From positions 62,001 through 126,000 of the forward strand of contig NZ_JNZP01000007.1 in assembly GCF_000725545.1 (NCBI RefSeq): a stretch of 64,000 bases of DNA. The letters run 5' to 3'. Below, piece after piece: positions 25,628 to 34,501 of the stretch. A program made the translations under genes and the position numbers. The notes below the pieces were generated by a model, which made no database searches, had not been told where the DNA came from, and saw only the letters and a list, made by a program, of their open reading frames with translations. The number at the start of each line of letters is the position of its first letter. Position 1 is the stretch's first letter. Source of the DNA: Streptomyces exfoliatus. GTDB taxonomy: Bacteria; Actinomycetota; Actinomycetes; Streptomycetales; Streptomycetaceae.

Positions 25628-27121
25628 ATGACCTCCTCTTCTTCCCCTTCCCAGGACGAGCAGAGCTTCGCGGAGACGAGCCGTACCGAGAGCCTTCGGG
25701 CCGATGCCCTGATGGAAGAGGACGTCGCCTGGAGCCACGAGATCGACGGAGACCGGGACGGCGACCAGTTCGACCGCTCCGAGCGCGCGGCCCTGCGCCG
25801 CGTCGCCGGCCTCTCCACCGAACTCGAGGACGTCACCGAGGTCGAGTACCGCCAGCTGCGCCTGGAGCGCGTCGTGCTGGTCGGTGTCTGGACCTCCGGG
25901 ACCGTCCAGGACGCGGAGAACTCCCTCGCGGAACTCGCGGCCCTCGCCGAGACGGCGGGCGCCCTCGTGCTCGACGGCGTGATCCAGCGCCGCGACAAGC
26001 CGGACCCGGCGACCTTCATCGGTTCCGGCAAGGCGCGCGAACTGCGCGACATCGTGATCGAGACCGGTGCCGACACCGTCGTCTGCGACGGCGAGCTCAG
26101 CCCCGGCCAGCTCATCGCCCTCGAAGACGTCGTCAAGGTCAAGGTGGTCGACAGGACCGCCCTGATCCTCGACATCTTCGCCCAGCACGCCAAGTCCCGA
26201 GAGGGCAAGGCGCAGGTCGCGCTCGCGCAGATGCAGTACATGCTGCCGCGCCTGCGCGGCTGGGGTCAGTCGCTCTCCCGGCAGATGGGTGGCGGCGGCG
26301 GTGGCGGCATGGCCACCCGTGGTCCCGGTGAGACCAAGATCGAGACCGACCGGCGCCGTATCCGCGAGAAGATGGCGAAGATGCGCCGGGAGATCGCGGA
26401 GATGAAGACCGGCCGCGACATCAAGCGGCAGGAGCGGCGCCGGAACAAGGTGCCGTCGGTCGCCATCGCCGGTTACACCAACGCGGGCAAGTCCTCCCTG
26501 CTCAACCGACTCACCGGCGCGGGCGTGCTCGTGGAGAACGCGCTGTTCGCCACGCTCGACCCGACCGTCCGCCGGGCCGAGACGCCCACCGGACGGATCT
26601 ACACCCTGGCCGACACCGTCGGCTTCGTCCGGCACCTGCCGCACCACCTCGTCGAGGCGTTCCGCTCCACCATGGAGGAGGTCGGCGACTCCGACCTCAT
26701 CCTGCACGTGGTGGACGGCTCGCACCCGGCGCCGGAGGAGCAGCTGGCCGCCGTGCGCGAGGTCTTCCGGGACGTCGGCGCGGTGAACGTCAAGGAGATC
26801 GTCGTCGTCAACAAGGCGGACGCGGCGGACCCGCTGGTACTCCAGCGACTGCTGCGGATGGAGAAGCACTCCATCGCCGTCTCGGCCCGTTCGGGCCAGG
26901 GCATCGAGCAGCTGCTCGCGCTCATCGACTCCGAGCTGCCCCGCCCGCAGGTCGAACTCGAAGCCCTCGTGCCGTACACGCACGGAGGTCTGGTCTCCCG
27001 GGTGCACGCCGAGGGCGAGGTCCAGTCCGAGGAGCACACCCCGGAGGGCACCCTGCTCAAGGCCCGGGTGCACGAGGAGCTGGCGGCGATGCTCGCGCCG
27101 TACGTCCCCGCCGCGCACTGA
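25628..27121 (+). CDS. hflX: GTPase HflX
   Basis: 497 residues. HflX binds 50S subunits and rescues stalled or hibernating ribosomes under stress. Domains: N-terminal nucleotide-binding HflX domain (about 75-190), coiled-coil region GETKIETDRRRIREKMAKMRRE, and G domain with GYTNAGKSSLLNRL (P-loop, about 280-293), DTVGFVRHLPHHLVEAF (switch II) and VVNKAD. A Gly-rich GGGGGGG stretch precedes the coiled coil. The C-terminal domain is short. ATG 25628 has AAGGA at 25617-25621. A long hairpin at 27135-27187 terminates it. Confidence 0.95.
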   Translation: MTSSSSPSQDEQSFAETSRTESLRADALMEEDVAWSHEIDGDRDGDQFDRSERAALRRVAGLSTELEDVTEVEYRQLRLERVVLVGVWTSGTVQDAENSLAELAALAETAGALVLDGVIQRRDKPDPATFIGSGKARELRDIVIETGADTVVCDGELSPGQLIALEDVVKVKVVDRTALILDIFAQHAKSREGKAQVALAQMQYMLPRLRGWGQSLSRQMGGGGGGGMATRGPGETKIETDRRRIREKMAKMRREIAEMKTGRDIKRQERRRNKVPSVAIAGYTNAGKSSLLNRLTGAGVLVENALFATLDPTVRRAETPTGRIYTLADTVGFVRHLPHHLVEAFRSTMEEVGDSDLILHVVDGSHPAPEEQLAAVREVFRDVGAVNVKEIVVVNKADAADPLVLQRLLRMEKHSIAVSARSGQGIEQLLALIDSELPRPQVELEALVPYTHGGLVSRVHAEGEVQSEEHTPEGTLLKARVHEELAAMLAPYVPAAH

Positions 27122-27134
27122 CCCACGGCTGAAC

Positions 27135-27187
27135 GACAGAGGGCGCTGTCCTCCTTTCCTCACGGGAGGAGGACAGCGCCCTCTGTC
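27135..27187. terminator. 20-bp stem terminator after hflX
   Basis: A perfect 20-bp inverted repeat (27135-27154 and 27168-27187) lies between convergent hflX and the serine protease gene. The stem contains GAGGGCGCTGTCCTCC. Confidence 0.9.
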
Positions 27188-27265
27188 ATGTCATGGGCGT
27201 TCGTGGACCGGTGCCGTGGACCGGTGCCATGGACCGGTCCATGGACGGGTGTCGCGGGCCGTGCG

Positions 27266-28432
27266 TCAGCGGGCGAACTTCTTGCTGACCATCTCGTGGG
27301 CGTTCTTGGCGCCCCGGCCCAGCTGCGGTCCGGCGAGCCAGCCACTCCTGCCGGCCGGGCCGATCGAGGTGTTCGACACGAGCGCCGTCTTGCCGTTCGA
27401 CATGACGCGGAACCAGCCGCCGCCCGAGGAACCGGCGGTCATCGTGCACCCGATCCGGTACATCGTCGGCGTGGCCGGAGCCGTCGTGTAACGCGTCGCC
27501 CGGTCGAGGCACTTGTGCATGATCATGCCGTTGAACGGCGGCGCCGCCGGGTAACCCCAGGCCCCCACCGTTCCGGCCCGCGCGGGCGCCGGCGCGGAGA
27601 AGTCGACCGGCAGTGCGGCGCCGACGGTCTCCTCCAGGGACTTGCCGCCCCGCTGCGGCTTCACGTGCAGCACGGCGTAGTCGTACGGCCAGGCCTGGTT
27701 GCTGCCGCCGGACTTGATCCACTCGCCCGAGGTCACGGCCCAGTCGGCCCAGTACTGGCCGTACGGGTACACCTCGTGCGGCTTCGCGTTGTTGAGCGCG
27801 GCGGGCGACTTGCCCAGGTCGTTGAAGGCCGGGACGAAGGTGATGTTGCGGTACCAGCCGCCCTTCTTGCCCGCGTGGACGCAGTGGCCGGCCGTCCAGA
27901 CCAGGTTGGACTTCCCGGGCCGGCGCGGGTCCTTCACGATGGTGCCGGAGCAGACCATGTGGCCCTGGGGCGAGTCGAAGAAGATCTTTCCGACCGGGGC
28001 CGCGTTGCGGTGGTACGGCGTCTTCTCGCGCTGCGCCTGGACGGGGCGGGGCGTCGGGTCGGAGCCGCTGCTGCCGGCCTGAGCGGCGATCGTCGGGTCC
28101 GGGCTCTTCGCCGACTGCATGCGCGCCGGGTCCCAGAGGCCGTCGATCACCGGGTTGACGAAGTCCTCGGCCTCACGGAGCCAGGTCTTCGTGTCCCAGT
28201 TCTTCCATTCGCCGTCCTTCCACTTGTCCACGTCGACGCCGTGCTTCTTGAGCTTGTCGGCGAGGTCCTTGGTGAGGTCGGTGTCACCGCCGTCGGTGGC
28301 CGGCGCGGAACTGCTGGCCCCGGCGGACGGCTTGTCGGAGGCCGGGGTCTCGGTGGGGCCGCAGGCCGTGGCGGTCAGCGCGAGCGCGGTGACCAGGCCC
28401 AGGGCGGCGGGCAGGAGTCGTGCAGAACGCAT
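27266..28432 (-). CDS. Trypsin-like serine protease, probable lipoprotein (paralogue 1)
   Basis: 388 residues from ATG 28432. The signal peptide RLLPAALGLVTALALTATAC is short and ends in a lipobox-like ATAC, so lipid attachment and an extracytoplasmic location are likely. A Ser/Ala-rich tether is followed by a conserved KHGVDVDKW...GLWDP region of about 90 residues, then the peptidase domain with His183 (TAGHC), Asp251 (YDYAVL) and Ser336 (GSSGGGW). It is closest in layout to the V8/trypsin-like S1 proteins. A paralogue of the same domain plan lies immediately upstream (28649-29824). Each has its own intergenic region, so they are a tandem duplication, not a coupled operon. Confidence 0.85.
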   Translation of the reverse strand: MRSARLLPAALGLVTALALTATACGPTETPASDKPSAGASSSAPATDGGDTDLTKDLADKLKKHGVDVDKWKDGEWKNWDTKTWLREAEDFVNPVIDGLWDPARMQSAKSPDPTIAAQAGSSGSDPTPRPVQAQREKTPYHRNAAPVGKIFFDSPQGHMVCSGTIVKDPRRPGKSNLVWTAGHCVHAGKKGGWYRNITFVPAFNDLGKSPAALNNAKPHEVYPYGQYWADWAVTSGEWIKSGGSNQAWPYDYAVLHVKPQRGGKSLEETVGAALPVDFSAPAPARAGTVGAWGYPAAPPFNGMIMHKCLDRATRYTTAPATPTMYRIGCTMTAGSSGGGWFRVMSNGKTALVSNTSIGPAGRSGWLAGPQLGRGAKNAHEMVSKKFAR

Positions 28433-28606
28433 GTGGTGAATTCCCCCTGTGATGATTCCGCGTCCGGGAGCGGCCACGATCCGGCGCGATACCGCCTTGA
28501 CGTTGCCATGGACGCGTCACTTGCGGTGCAACAGTATGCACGTCGGACCGGACGCGGGTGAGGCCTGATGCAGGTGCGGGCCTGCCGGCCCGGCGGACGA
28601 GCATGG

Positions 28607-28636
28607 GGGAGGCGGGACCCCAGGGCCCCGCCTCCC
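28607..28636 (-). terminator. Hairpin after upstream protease gene
   Basis: GGGAGGCGGG (28607-28616) and CCCGCCTCCC (28627-28636) pair perfectly, directly downstream of the gene ending at 28649. Confidence 0.7.
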
Positions 28637-28648
28637 GTTCCGCCGCGC

Positions 28649-29824
28649 CTACTGGCCGGCGTACTTCTTGCTGACCTCGTCGAAGATGGCCTTCGCCTCG
28701 GGACCGAGGCGCGGACCGGCGAGCCAACCCGCCGTCGACGGGCCGATCGAGGTGTTCGACACCAGCGCGGGCTTGCCGTCACTGCCCTGAGCGACCCAGC
28801 CGCCACCGGACGAACCACCGGTCATCGTGCAGCCGATGCGGTACATCGTCGGCTGCTCCGCCTTCAGGGACAGCCGGCCCGGCTTGTCCTCGCACTGGAA
28901 CATCTTCTGGCCGTCGAACGGCGGGGCCGCCGGGTAGCCCGTCGCCTCCATGCTCGCGATCTTCGGCACCGCCGGCGCGTTGAAGTCCACCGGGAGAGCC
29001 GAACCGACCGTCTCCTCCAGGGACTTGCCCGAGCCGCCCTTCTCCGGGGTCACCTGGATGACCGCGTAGTCGTAGGGGGCGCCCGCACCGCCGGTGGACG
29101 CGCCCTGGGCGATCCACTGGTCCGAGGTCTTCACCCAGTCCGCCCACCACACGCCGTACGGGGCGACCTGCTCCCGCGTCGCCTTCTCGAGGGCGGACGT
29201 CGGCAGCGCGGAGTCGTTGTACGACGGCACGAAGGCGATGTTGCGGTACCAGCCGCCCTGCTTGCCCTTGTGCACGCAGTGGCCGGCCGTCCACACCATG
29301 TTCGACTTGCCCGGGTGCGCCGGGTCCTGCACGACCGTGGCCGAGCAGACCATCGAACCCTCGGGGCCGTCGAAGAAGACCTTCCCGGACTCCGGGGCGT
29401 TGCCGTGGTACTTCGCTGGCACGGCCTTCGCCCGCACCGGATCCGGCGTCGGGTCGGTCACGCCCTCGTCACCCGAGATGTCCTCCTCCTCGACCGGCTT
29501 GTCGGGACGCTCGGCGTCCCGCATCCGGTCCGGGTCCCAGAGGTCCTCGATGATCGGGTTGACGAAGTCCTTGGCCTCACGCAGCCACTTGTCGCGGTCC
29601 CAGTTCTTCCACTCACCGCCGCGCCACTGGTCGAGGTCGATCCCGTGTTCCTTCAGACGGTCCTTCAGGTCCTCCGGAATCTTGATCTTGTCGGCCGGGT
29701 TCTGGCTCGCGGGCGCGCTGGGCTTGTCTCCCGCGTTCTCCTCGCTCGGCCCGCAGGCCGTAACGGTGAGCGTCAGCGCCGCGACGGCGGAAGCCGCCGT
29801 AAGGAGCGGACGAATCGATCGCAT
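28649..29824 (-). CDS. Trypsin-like serine protease, probable lipoprotein (paralogue 2)
   Basis: 391 residues from ATG 29824. The signal peptide ends at a VTAC lipobox (LTLTVTACGPSEE). The same order as its neighbour follows: acidic tether, KEHGIDLDQW...DLWDPDRM domain, then the protease with His182 (TAGHC), Asp252 (YDYAVIQV) and Ser339 (GSSGGGW). Cysteine pairs around His and Ser (VCSAT/GHC, RIGCTM) suggest disulphides, again fitting export. The shared segments WLREA-x-DFVNP and GGWYRNI-x-FVP show a recent duplication. Substrates are unknown. Confidence 0.85.
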   Translation of the reverse strand: MRSIRPLLTAASAVAALTLTVTACGPSEENAGDKPSAPASQNPADKIKIPEDLKDRLKEHGIDLDQWRGGEWKNWDRDKWLREAKDFVNPIIEDLWDPDRMRDAERPDKPVEEEDISGDEGVTDPTPDPVRAKAVPAKYHGNAPESGKVFFDGPEGSMVCSATVVQDPAHPGKSNMVWTAGHCVHKGKQGGWYRNIAFVPSYNDSALPTSALEKATREQVAPYGVWWADWVKTSDQWIAQGASTGGAGAPYDYAVIQVTPEKGGSGKSLEETVGSALPVDFNAPAVPKIASMEATGYPAAPPFDGQKMFQCEDKPGRLSLKAEQPTMYRIGCTMTGGSSGGGWVAQGSDGKPALVSNTSIGPSTAGWLAGPRLGPEAKAIFDEVSKKYAGQ

Positions 29825-30145
29825 CTCGTGATCCCCCTGGGACTACGTCAACTGGTGCATGGACGAACAGCGGCCGTGCCCGGCGTGGACAGCGGCCGAC
29901 GGCCCCCACTATGCCGGTGCCGGAGGGGACGGTACGCGGCCGGTCGGCGGTTCCGGCCATCGTCGGTCCGTTGCCGTGCCGTGATCCGGGACACGCCAAG
30001 TTCTCGCCTCCGGCCCGTGATCCCGGGCAGTTCGCGTCGTTGGTACGTACGGGGGACACAACGGTGGCGCACAGGGCGGCCCTTGCGGCGGCTCCACGAC
30101 GTCCCGATGTGCAACGCAACTGTTACAGCGGGAGGACACCGAGCC
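29825..30145. other. Divergent intergenic region (321 nt)
   Basis: Separates the protease gene from the siderophore-type operon. I looked for an iron-box (TTAGGTTAGGCTAACCTAA-like) in either orientation and saw none. TGTTAC near 30121 and GGGAGGA at 30130-30136 are the promoter-end and ribosome site for the aminotransferase. Nothing else is recognised. Confidence 0.6.
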
Positions 30146-31672
30146 GTGGCCGTGACCGAATCAGCTCCGGCCGTCCCACCGGCCGCGCGGACGCAGACCC
30201 GGACGCCCGACGGGACGTCCGACGCCCCCGGCACCGGGGCGCACGACCCGACGGTCCGGGGCGCCCCGGACCGGGGAACGCCCGACCAGGGCGGTGGTGG
30301 ATACGAGGGCATCCTGCGCAGGCAGTCCCTGCGCGAGTCCGCCGCCCGCACCTACGCCCGTTCCCTGCCCATCGTCCCCGTCCGCGCCCGGGGGCTGACC
30401 ATCGAGGGCGCCGACGGCCGCCGCTATCTGGACTGCCTGTCCGGCGCCGGGACACTCGCCCTCGGACACAACCACCCCGTGGTCCTGGAAGCGATCAAGA
30501 AGGTCCTCGACTCGGGTGCGCCCCTGCACGTCCTCGACCTCGCCACCCCCGTGAAGGACGCCTTCACCTCCGAGCTGTTCGCCACCCTCCCGGGTGAGCT
30601 CGCCGACAACGCCCGCGTCCAGTTCTGCGGTCCGGCGGGCACGGACGCCGTGGAAGCGGCCCTCAAACTCGTCCGCACCGCCACCGGCCGCAGCGGCCTC
30701 CTCGCCTTCACCGGCGCCTATCACGGCATGACGGCCGGCGCCCTCGCCGCCTCCGGCGGAGCGACCGACGTCCGCGTCACCCGGCTGCCCTACCCGCAGG
30801 ACTACCGCTGCCCCTTCGGCGTCGGGGGCGCCCGCGGAGCCGAACTGGCCGCCCACTGGACCCAGAACCTCCTGGACGACCCCAAGAGCGGTGTCGCCGC
30901 CCCCGCCGGGATGATCGTCGAGGCCGTCCAGGGCGAAGGAGGGGTCATCCCCGCGCCCGACGACTGGATGCGCCGGATGCGCCGGATCACGGCCGACCGC
31001 TCCATCCCCCTCGTGGTCGACGAGGTCCAGACCGGCGTCGGCCGCACCGGCGCCTTCTGGGCCGTCGAGCACAGCGGCGTCGTGCCCGACGTGATGGTCC
31101 TCTCCAAGGCCATCGGCGGCTCCCTTCCCCTCGCCGTCATCGTCTACAGGTCCGAGCTCGACGCCTGGGAACCCGGCGCCCACGCGGGCACCTTCCGCGG
31201 CAACCAGCTCGCCATGGCCGCGGGCACGGCCACCCTCGCGTACGTCCGCGAGAACAAACTCGCCGAACGGGCCGGCATCCTCGGCGACCGCATCCTCGGC
31301 CGACTCCGGGGCCTCGCCGCCGCCCACCCCTGCGTCGGCGACGTCCGCGGTCGGGGCCTGATGATCGGCGTCGAACTCGTCGACCCCGACGCGGCCGGCC
31401 CCGACGACCTCGTCCCGCCCGCCTCCTCCGCCCTGGCCCTCGCCGTCCAGCAGGAGTGCCTGGCCCGCGGACTCATCGTCGAACTCGGCGGCCGCCACTC
31501 CGCGGTGGTCAGGCTGCTGCCCCCGCTCACCCTCACCGACGAGCAGGCCACCGCCGTCCTGGACCGCTTCGCCGACGCCCTCGCCGCGGCCGAACGGGCC
31601 CACATCCCCCAATCGCCCGCCTCCCGCCGGGCCACGGCCCCCGCGACCGCCGCCCCCGGGCCGTCCCACTGA
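30146..31672 (+). CDS. Diaminobutyrate--2-oxoglutarate aminotransferase-like protein
   Basis: 508 residues from GTG 30146 (GGGAGGA, 9-nt spacing). The N-terminal 55 residues are disordered and Pro/Thr/Gly-rich. The rest is a class III PLP aminotransferase: YLDCLSGAGTLALGHNHP, FCGPAGTDAVEAALKL, AYHGMT, DEVQTGVGRTG (Asp for the pyridine N) and the Schiff-base lysine in VLSKAIGGSLPLAV. GGSLPLAV and FRGNQLAMAAGTATL are typical of the EctB/RhbA/Dat branch, which makes L-2,4-diaminobutyrate from aspartate semialdehyde. It heads an operon with two NIS synthetases, so diaminobutyrate is the likely siderophore building block. No decarboxylase partner is present here. Confidence 0.85.
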   Translation: MAVTESAPAVPPAARTQTRTPDGTSDAPGTGAHDPTVRGAPDRGTPDQGGGGYEGILRRQSLRESAARTYARSLPIVPVRARGLTIEGADGRRYLDCLSGAGTLALGHNHPVVLEAIKKVLDSGAPLHVLDLATPVKDAFTSELFATLPGELADNARVQFCGPAGTDAVEAALKLVRTATGRSGLLAFTGAYHGMTAGALAASGGATDVRVTRLPYPQDYRCPFGVGGARGAELAAHWTQNLLDDPKSGVAAPAGMIVEAVQGEGGVIPAPDDWMRRMRRITADRSIPLVVDEVQTGVGRTGAFWAVEHSGVVPDVMVLSKAIGGSLPLAVIVYRSELDAWEPGAHAGTFRGNQLAMAAGTATLAYVRENKLAERAGILGDRILGRLRGLAAAHPCVGDVRGRGLMIGVELVDPDAAGPDDLVPPASSALALAVQQECLARGLIVELGGRHSAVVRLLPPLTLTDEQATAVLDRFADALAAAERAHIPQSPASRRATAPATAAPGPSH

Positions 31673-31709
31673 CCCGGACCGCCACCGGCCCCACCCCTAG
31701 GAAGCCCCC

Positions 31710-33653
31710 GTGAACGCCACGCCCCCCTCCCCGGCGCCCGAGACCGAGGCCCCCTTCACCGTCAAGGAACTCGCCTCCCAGATCCTCGCCGCCGAGGCAC
31801 TCGCCCCCCAGCCGCCTCCCTCCGAGGCCCTCGGCCCCGAGCCCGTCACCCCTCCCGGCACCGCCGCCGACCCCACCGTCCCGCGCCAGCACACCTGTCC
31901 GCACGACCCGAGGCCGCACCGCCCGGCCACCGTCGCCGACCCCCTGGACGACCCGGACCCGCACCGAGCCGCCGACGCGGCCGCCATCGAGAACCTGCTC
32001 CGCTGCTGGGTCCGGGAGAAGAACCTGCCCGCCCCCGGCTCCACCACCGTGCGGATCCCCCTCGCCGCCAGCGGCACCGCCCTCCTCGTCCCCGTCACCT
32101 ACTGGTCGCCCACCGGATGGCACCGCTTCGGCGCCCCCACCCTCGAAGGGCTCCCGGTCACCGCGCCGACCGTCGACGCCGTGACCGTCGCCGCTCTGCT
32201 CAGCCGGGAGACCGGCCGGCCCGAGGGCACCGATCTCGTCGGCAGGGTCGCCGACTCCACCCGCCGCACCGCCGACTTCCTCACCGAGCGACGCCGCCGG
32301 CCCCTGCCCCACCCGGACGCCGACCTCTTCCTGGCCGCCGAACAGTCCCTGCTGCTCGGCCACCCCCTGCACCCCACCCCCAAGAGCCGCGAAGGCCTCT
32401 CCGAGGCCGAGGCCCGTCTCTACTCACCGGAACTGCACGGCTCCTTCCCGCTCCACTGGCTGGCCGTCGACTCCTCCCTCCTGGCCTCCGACTCCGCCTG
32501 GACCGAACAGGGCCGCCCCGTCACCGCGGAACAACTCGCCCTCGGCCTCGCCGAAGGCCTCCCCCTCCTGGCCGGAACCGCACCCCTGCCCGTACACCCC
32601 TGGCAGGCCCGCGAGCTGCTGCACCGCCCCGACATCCGTGCCCTCCTGAACGCGGGCCTCCTCCACGACCTCGGTCTCCACGGGAGTCCCTGGCACCCCA
32701 CCTCCTCCGTCCGTACCGTGCACCGCCCCGGCGCGCGGGCCATGCTCAAGCTCTCCCTCGGCCTGCGGATCACCAACTCCCGCAGGGAGAACCTGCGCAA
32801 GGAACTCCACCGCGGCGTCGAGGTCCACCGGCTGCTCCGCACCGGCCTCGTCGACGAGTGGCAGGCCGCCCACCCGGGCTTCGACATCGTCCGCGACCCC
32901 GCCTGGCTCGCCGTCGACGCCCCGGACGGCGTCCCCGTCCCCGGACTCGACGTCATGATCCGCCACAACCCCTTCGGGCCCGGCGACGACGCCGTCTGCA
33001 TCGCCTCCCTCACCGCCCCCCGCCCGTGGCCCGGGGCCACCGCCATGCGCTCCCGCCTCGCCGACGTCATCGGCCGCCTCGCCGCCCGCACCGGCCGCCC
33101 CCTCACGGCCGTCTCCGCGGAGTGGTTCCTGCGCTACCTCGACCAGGTCGTCCGCCCCGTCCTCTGGCTCGACGGACACGCCGGCATCGCCCTGGAGGCC
33201 CACCAGCAGAACACCCTGGTGCTCCTCGACCCCGACGGCTGGCCCGTCGGCGGCCGCTACCGCGACAACCAGGGCTACTACTTCCGGGAGTCCCGCCGGA
33301 GCGAGCTGGAGAGCCGCCTCCCCGGCATCGGTGCCGAGAGCGACACCTTCGTCTCCGACCCGGTCACGGACGAGCGCTTCGCCTACTACCTCGGTATCAA
33401 CAACGTCCTCGGCCTGATCGGCGCCTTCGGCGCCCAGCACCTCGCCGACGAACGCGTCCTGCTCGCCGCCTTCCGCAGCTTCCTCACCTCCGCCACCAGC
33501 CTGGGCTCACCACTGCCGCACCGGCTCCTGGAGGCCGCGACCCTCCGCAGCAAGGCCAACCTCCTCACCCGCCTGCACGGTATGGACGAACTCGTCGGAC
33601 CCGTCGACACCCAGTCCGTCTACGTCACCGTCACCAACCCCCTCCGTACCTGA
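31710..33653 (+). CDS. IucA/IucC-family NIS siderophore synthetase (1)
   Basis: 647 residues from GTG 31710 (AGGAAG upstream). The N-terminal 90 residues are Pro-rich and variable. The NIS synthetase core has GHPLHPTPKSREGL (ATP-phosphate loop), LPVHPWQ, a TSSVRTVHRP segment, KLSLGLRITNSRRE and the acidic/amide motif EAHQQNTLV, followed by the FerG-like C-terminal part. These enzymes adenylate a carboxylate, usually citrate, and condense it with an amine or hydroxyl. It is probably the first condensation enzyme of the pathway, with the second at 34502-36340. The acyl acceptor is presumably diaminobutyrate-derived (inference). Confidence 0.9.
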   Translation: MNATPPSPAPETEAPFTVKELASQILAAEALAPQPPPSEALGPEPVTPPGTAADPTVPRQHTCPHDPRPHRPATVADPLDDPDPHRAADAAAIENLLRCWVREKNLPAPGSTTVRIPLAASGTALLVPVTYWSPTGWHRFGAPTLEGLPVTAPTVDAVTVAALLSRETGRPEGTDLVGRVADSTRRTADFLTERRRRPLPHPDADLFLAAEQSLLLGHPLHPTPKSREGLSEAEARLYSPELHGSFPLHWLAVDSSLLASDSAWTEQGRPVTAEQLALGLAEGLPLLAGTAPLPVHPWQARELLHRPDIRALLNAGLLHDLGLHGSPWHPTSSVRTVHRPGARAMLKLSLGLRITNSRRENLRKELHRGVEVHRLLRTGLVDEWQAAHPGFDIVRDPAWLAVDAPDGVPVPGLDVMIRHNPFGPGDDAVCIASLTAPRPWPGATAMRSRLADVIGRLAARTGRPLTAVSAEWFLRYLDQVVRPVLWLDGHAGIALEAHQQNTLVLLDPDGWPVGGRYRDNQGYYFRESRRSELESRLPGIGAESDTFVSDPVTDERFAYYLGINNVLGLIGAFGAQHLADERVLLAAFRSFLTSATSLGSPLPHRLLEAATLRSKANLLTRLHGMDELVGPVDTQSVYVTVTNPLRT

Positions 33654-33708
33654 GCCCGCCCTCCGCGCCCCCATGTCCCGACCGCACCGCCGAGAGGAGA
33701 GCGACACC

Positions 33709-34440
33709 GTGTCACCCACCCGCCCACCGGCCGACCCGCCCGGCGACGACACCCTCGACCTGAGGCTCGACGAGCTCGTCGCCCTCCTCGAAGGCGGTCA
33801 CCCCGAAGGCGGACACCCCGGCGGCCGTCACCCCGAAGTCGGTCACTCCGACGCCGAGCTCCTCGACGGCGACCTGCTGGACTCCGTCGCCTCCTGGGAC
33901 CCGGCCGTCACGCCCGTCGGCACCTTCCGCCTCGTCCCCGTGCGACTCGAACGCGACGTGTCGCTCCTCGCCGGATGGATGAACGACCCCGCCGTCGCCG
34001 CCTTCTGGGAACTCTCCGGACCCGAAGCCGTGACCGCCGAGCACCTCCGCGCCCAACTCGAGGGCGACGGACGCAGTGTCCCCTGCCTCGGTCTGCTCGA
34101 CGCGACGCCCATGAGCTACTTCGAGATCTACCGCGCCGACCTCGACCCGCTCGCCCGGCACTACCCGGCCCGCCCCCACGACACCGGTATCCATCTGCTG
34201 ATCGGAGGAGTCACCGACCGGGGCCGCGGTGTCGGCACCGCGCTCCTGCGCGCCGTCGCCGACCTCGTCCTCGACCACCGTCCCCGCTGCACCCGGGTCG
34301 TCGCCGAACCCGACATCCGTAACACCCCCTCCGTCTCGGCCTTCCTCAACGGCGGCTTCCGCTACGCGGCGGAAGTCGACCTTCCCGACAAGCGAGCGGC
34401 GCTCATGATCCGTGACCGCGCCCTTCGTCACGTTCTGTGA
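33709..34440 (+). CDS. GNAT acyltransferase of siderophore type (RhbD/IucB-like)
   Basis: 243 residues. GTG 33709 is preferred because GAGAGGAGAG lies at 33692-33701; ATG 33673 is in frame. Residues 29-48 carry a Gly/His/Pro repeat (GGHPEGGHPGGRHP) absent from relatives. The GNAT core includes WMNDPAVAAFWEL, DLDPLARHYPARPHDTGIHLL, and the acetyl-CoA loop RGRGVGTALLRA. This matches the siderophore acetyltransferases that acylate an N-hydroxylated diamine. No N-hydroxylase gene is seen in the cluster, so it may acylate the unmodified amine or use a partner encoded elsewhere. It lies between the two NIS synthetase genes in one operon. Confidence 0.85.
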   Translation: MSPTRPPADPPGDDTLDLRLDELVALLEGGHPEGGHPGGRHPEVGHSDAELLDGDLLDSVASWDPAVTPVGTFRLVPVRLERDVSLLAGWMNDPAVAAFWELSGPEAVTAEHLRAQLEGDGRSVPCLGLLDATPMSYFEIYRADLDPLARHYPARPHDTGIHLLIGGVTDRGRGVGTALLRAVADLVLDHRPRCTRVVAEPDIRNTPSVSAFLNGGFRYAAEVDLPDKRAALMIRDRALRHVL

Positions 34441-34501
34441 ACAACCCTCTGCCTTCTATACACCGCTCGTCCCGCAGCGGTTCCCACCCCGAGGAGTCCT
34501 C

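Noticed and set aside
28568..30145. Upstream extension of the diaminobutyrate aminotransferase frame
   Set aside because: It runs through the antisense of the protease gene; GGGAGGA and GTG 30146 give a better start.
29825..30145. Iron-repressor (DmdR/IdeR-type) box for the siderophore operon
   Set aside because: No TTAGGTTAGGCTAACCTAA-like sequence was found by eye in the upstream region on either strand.
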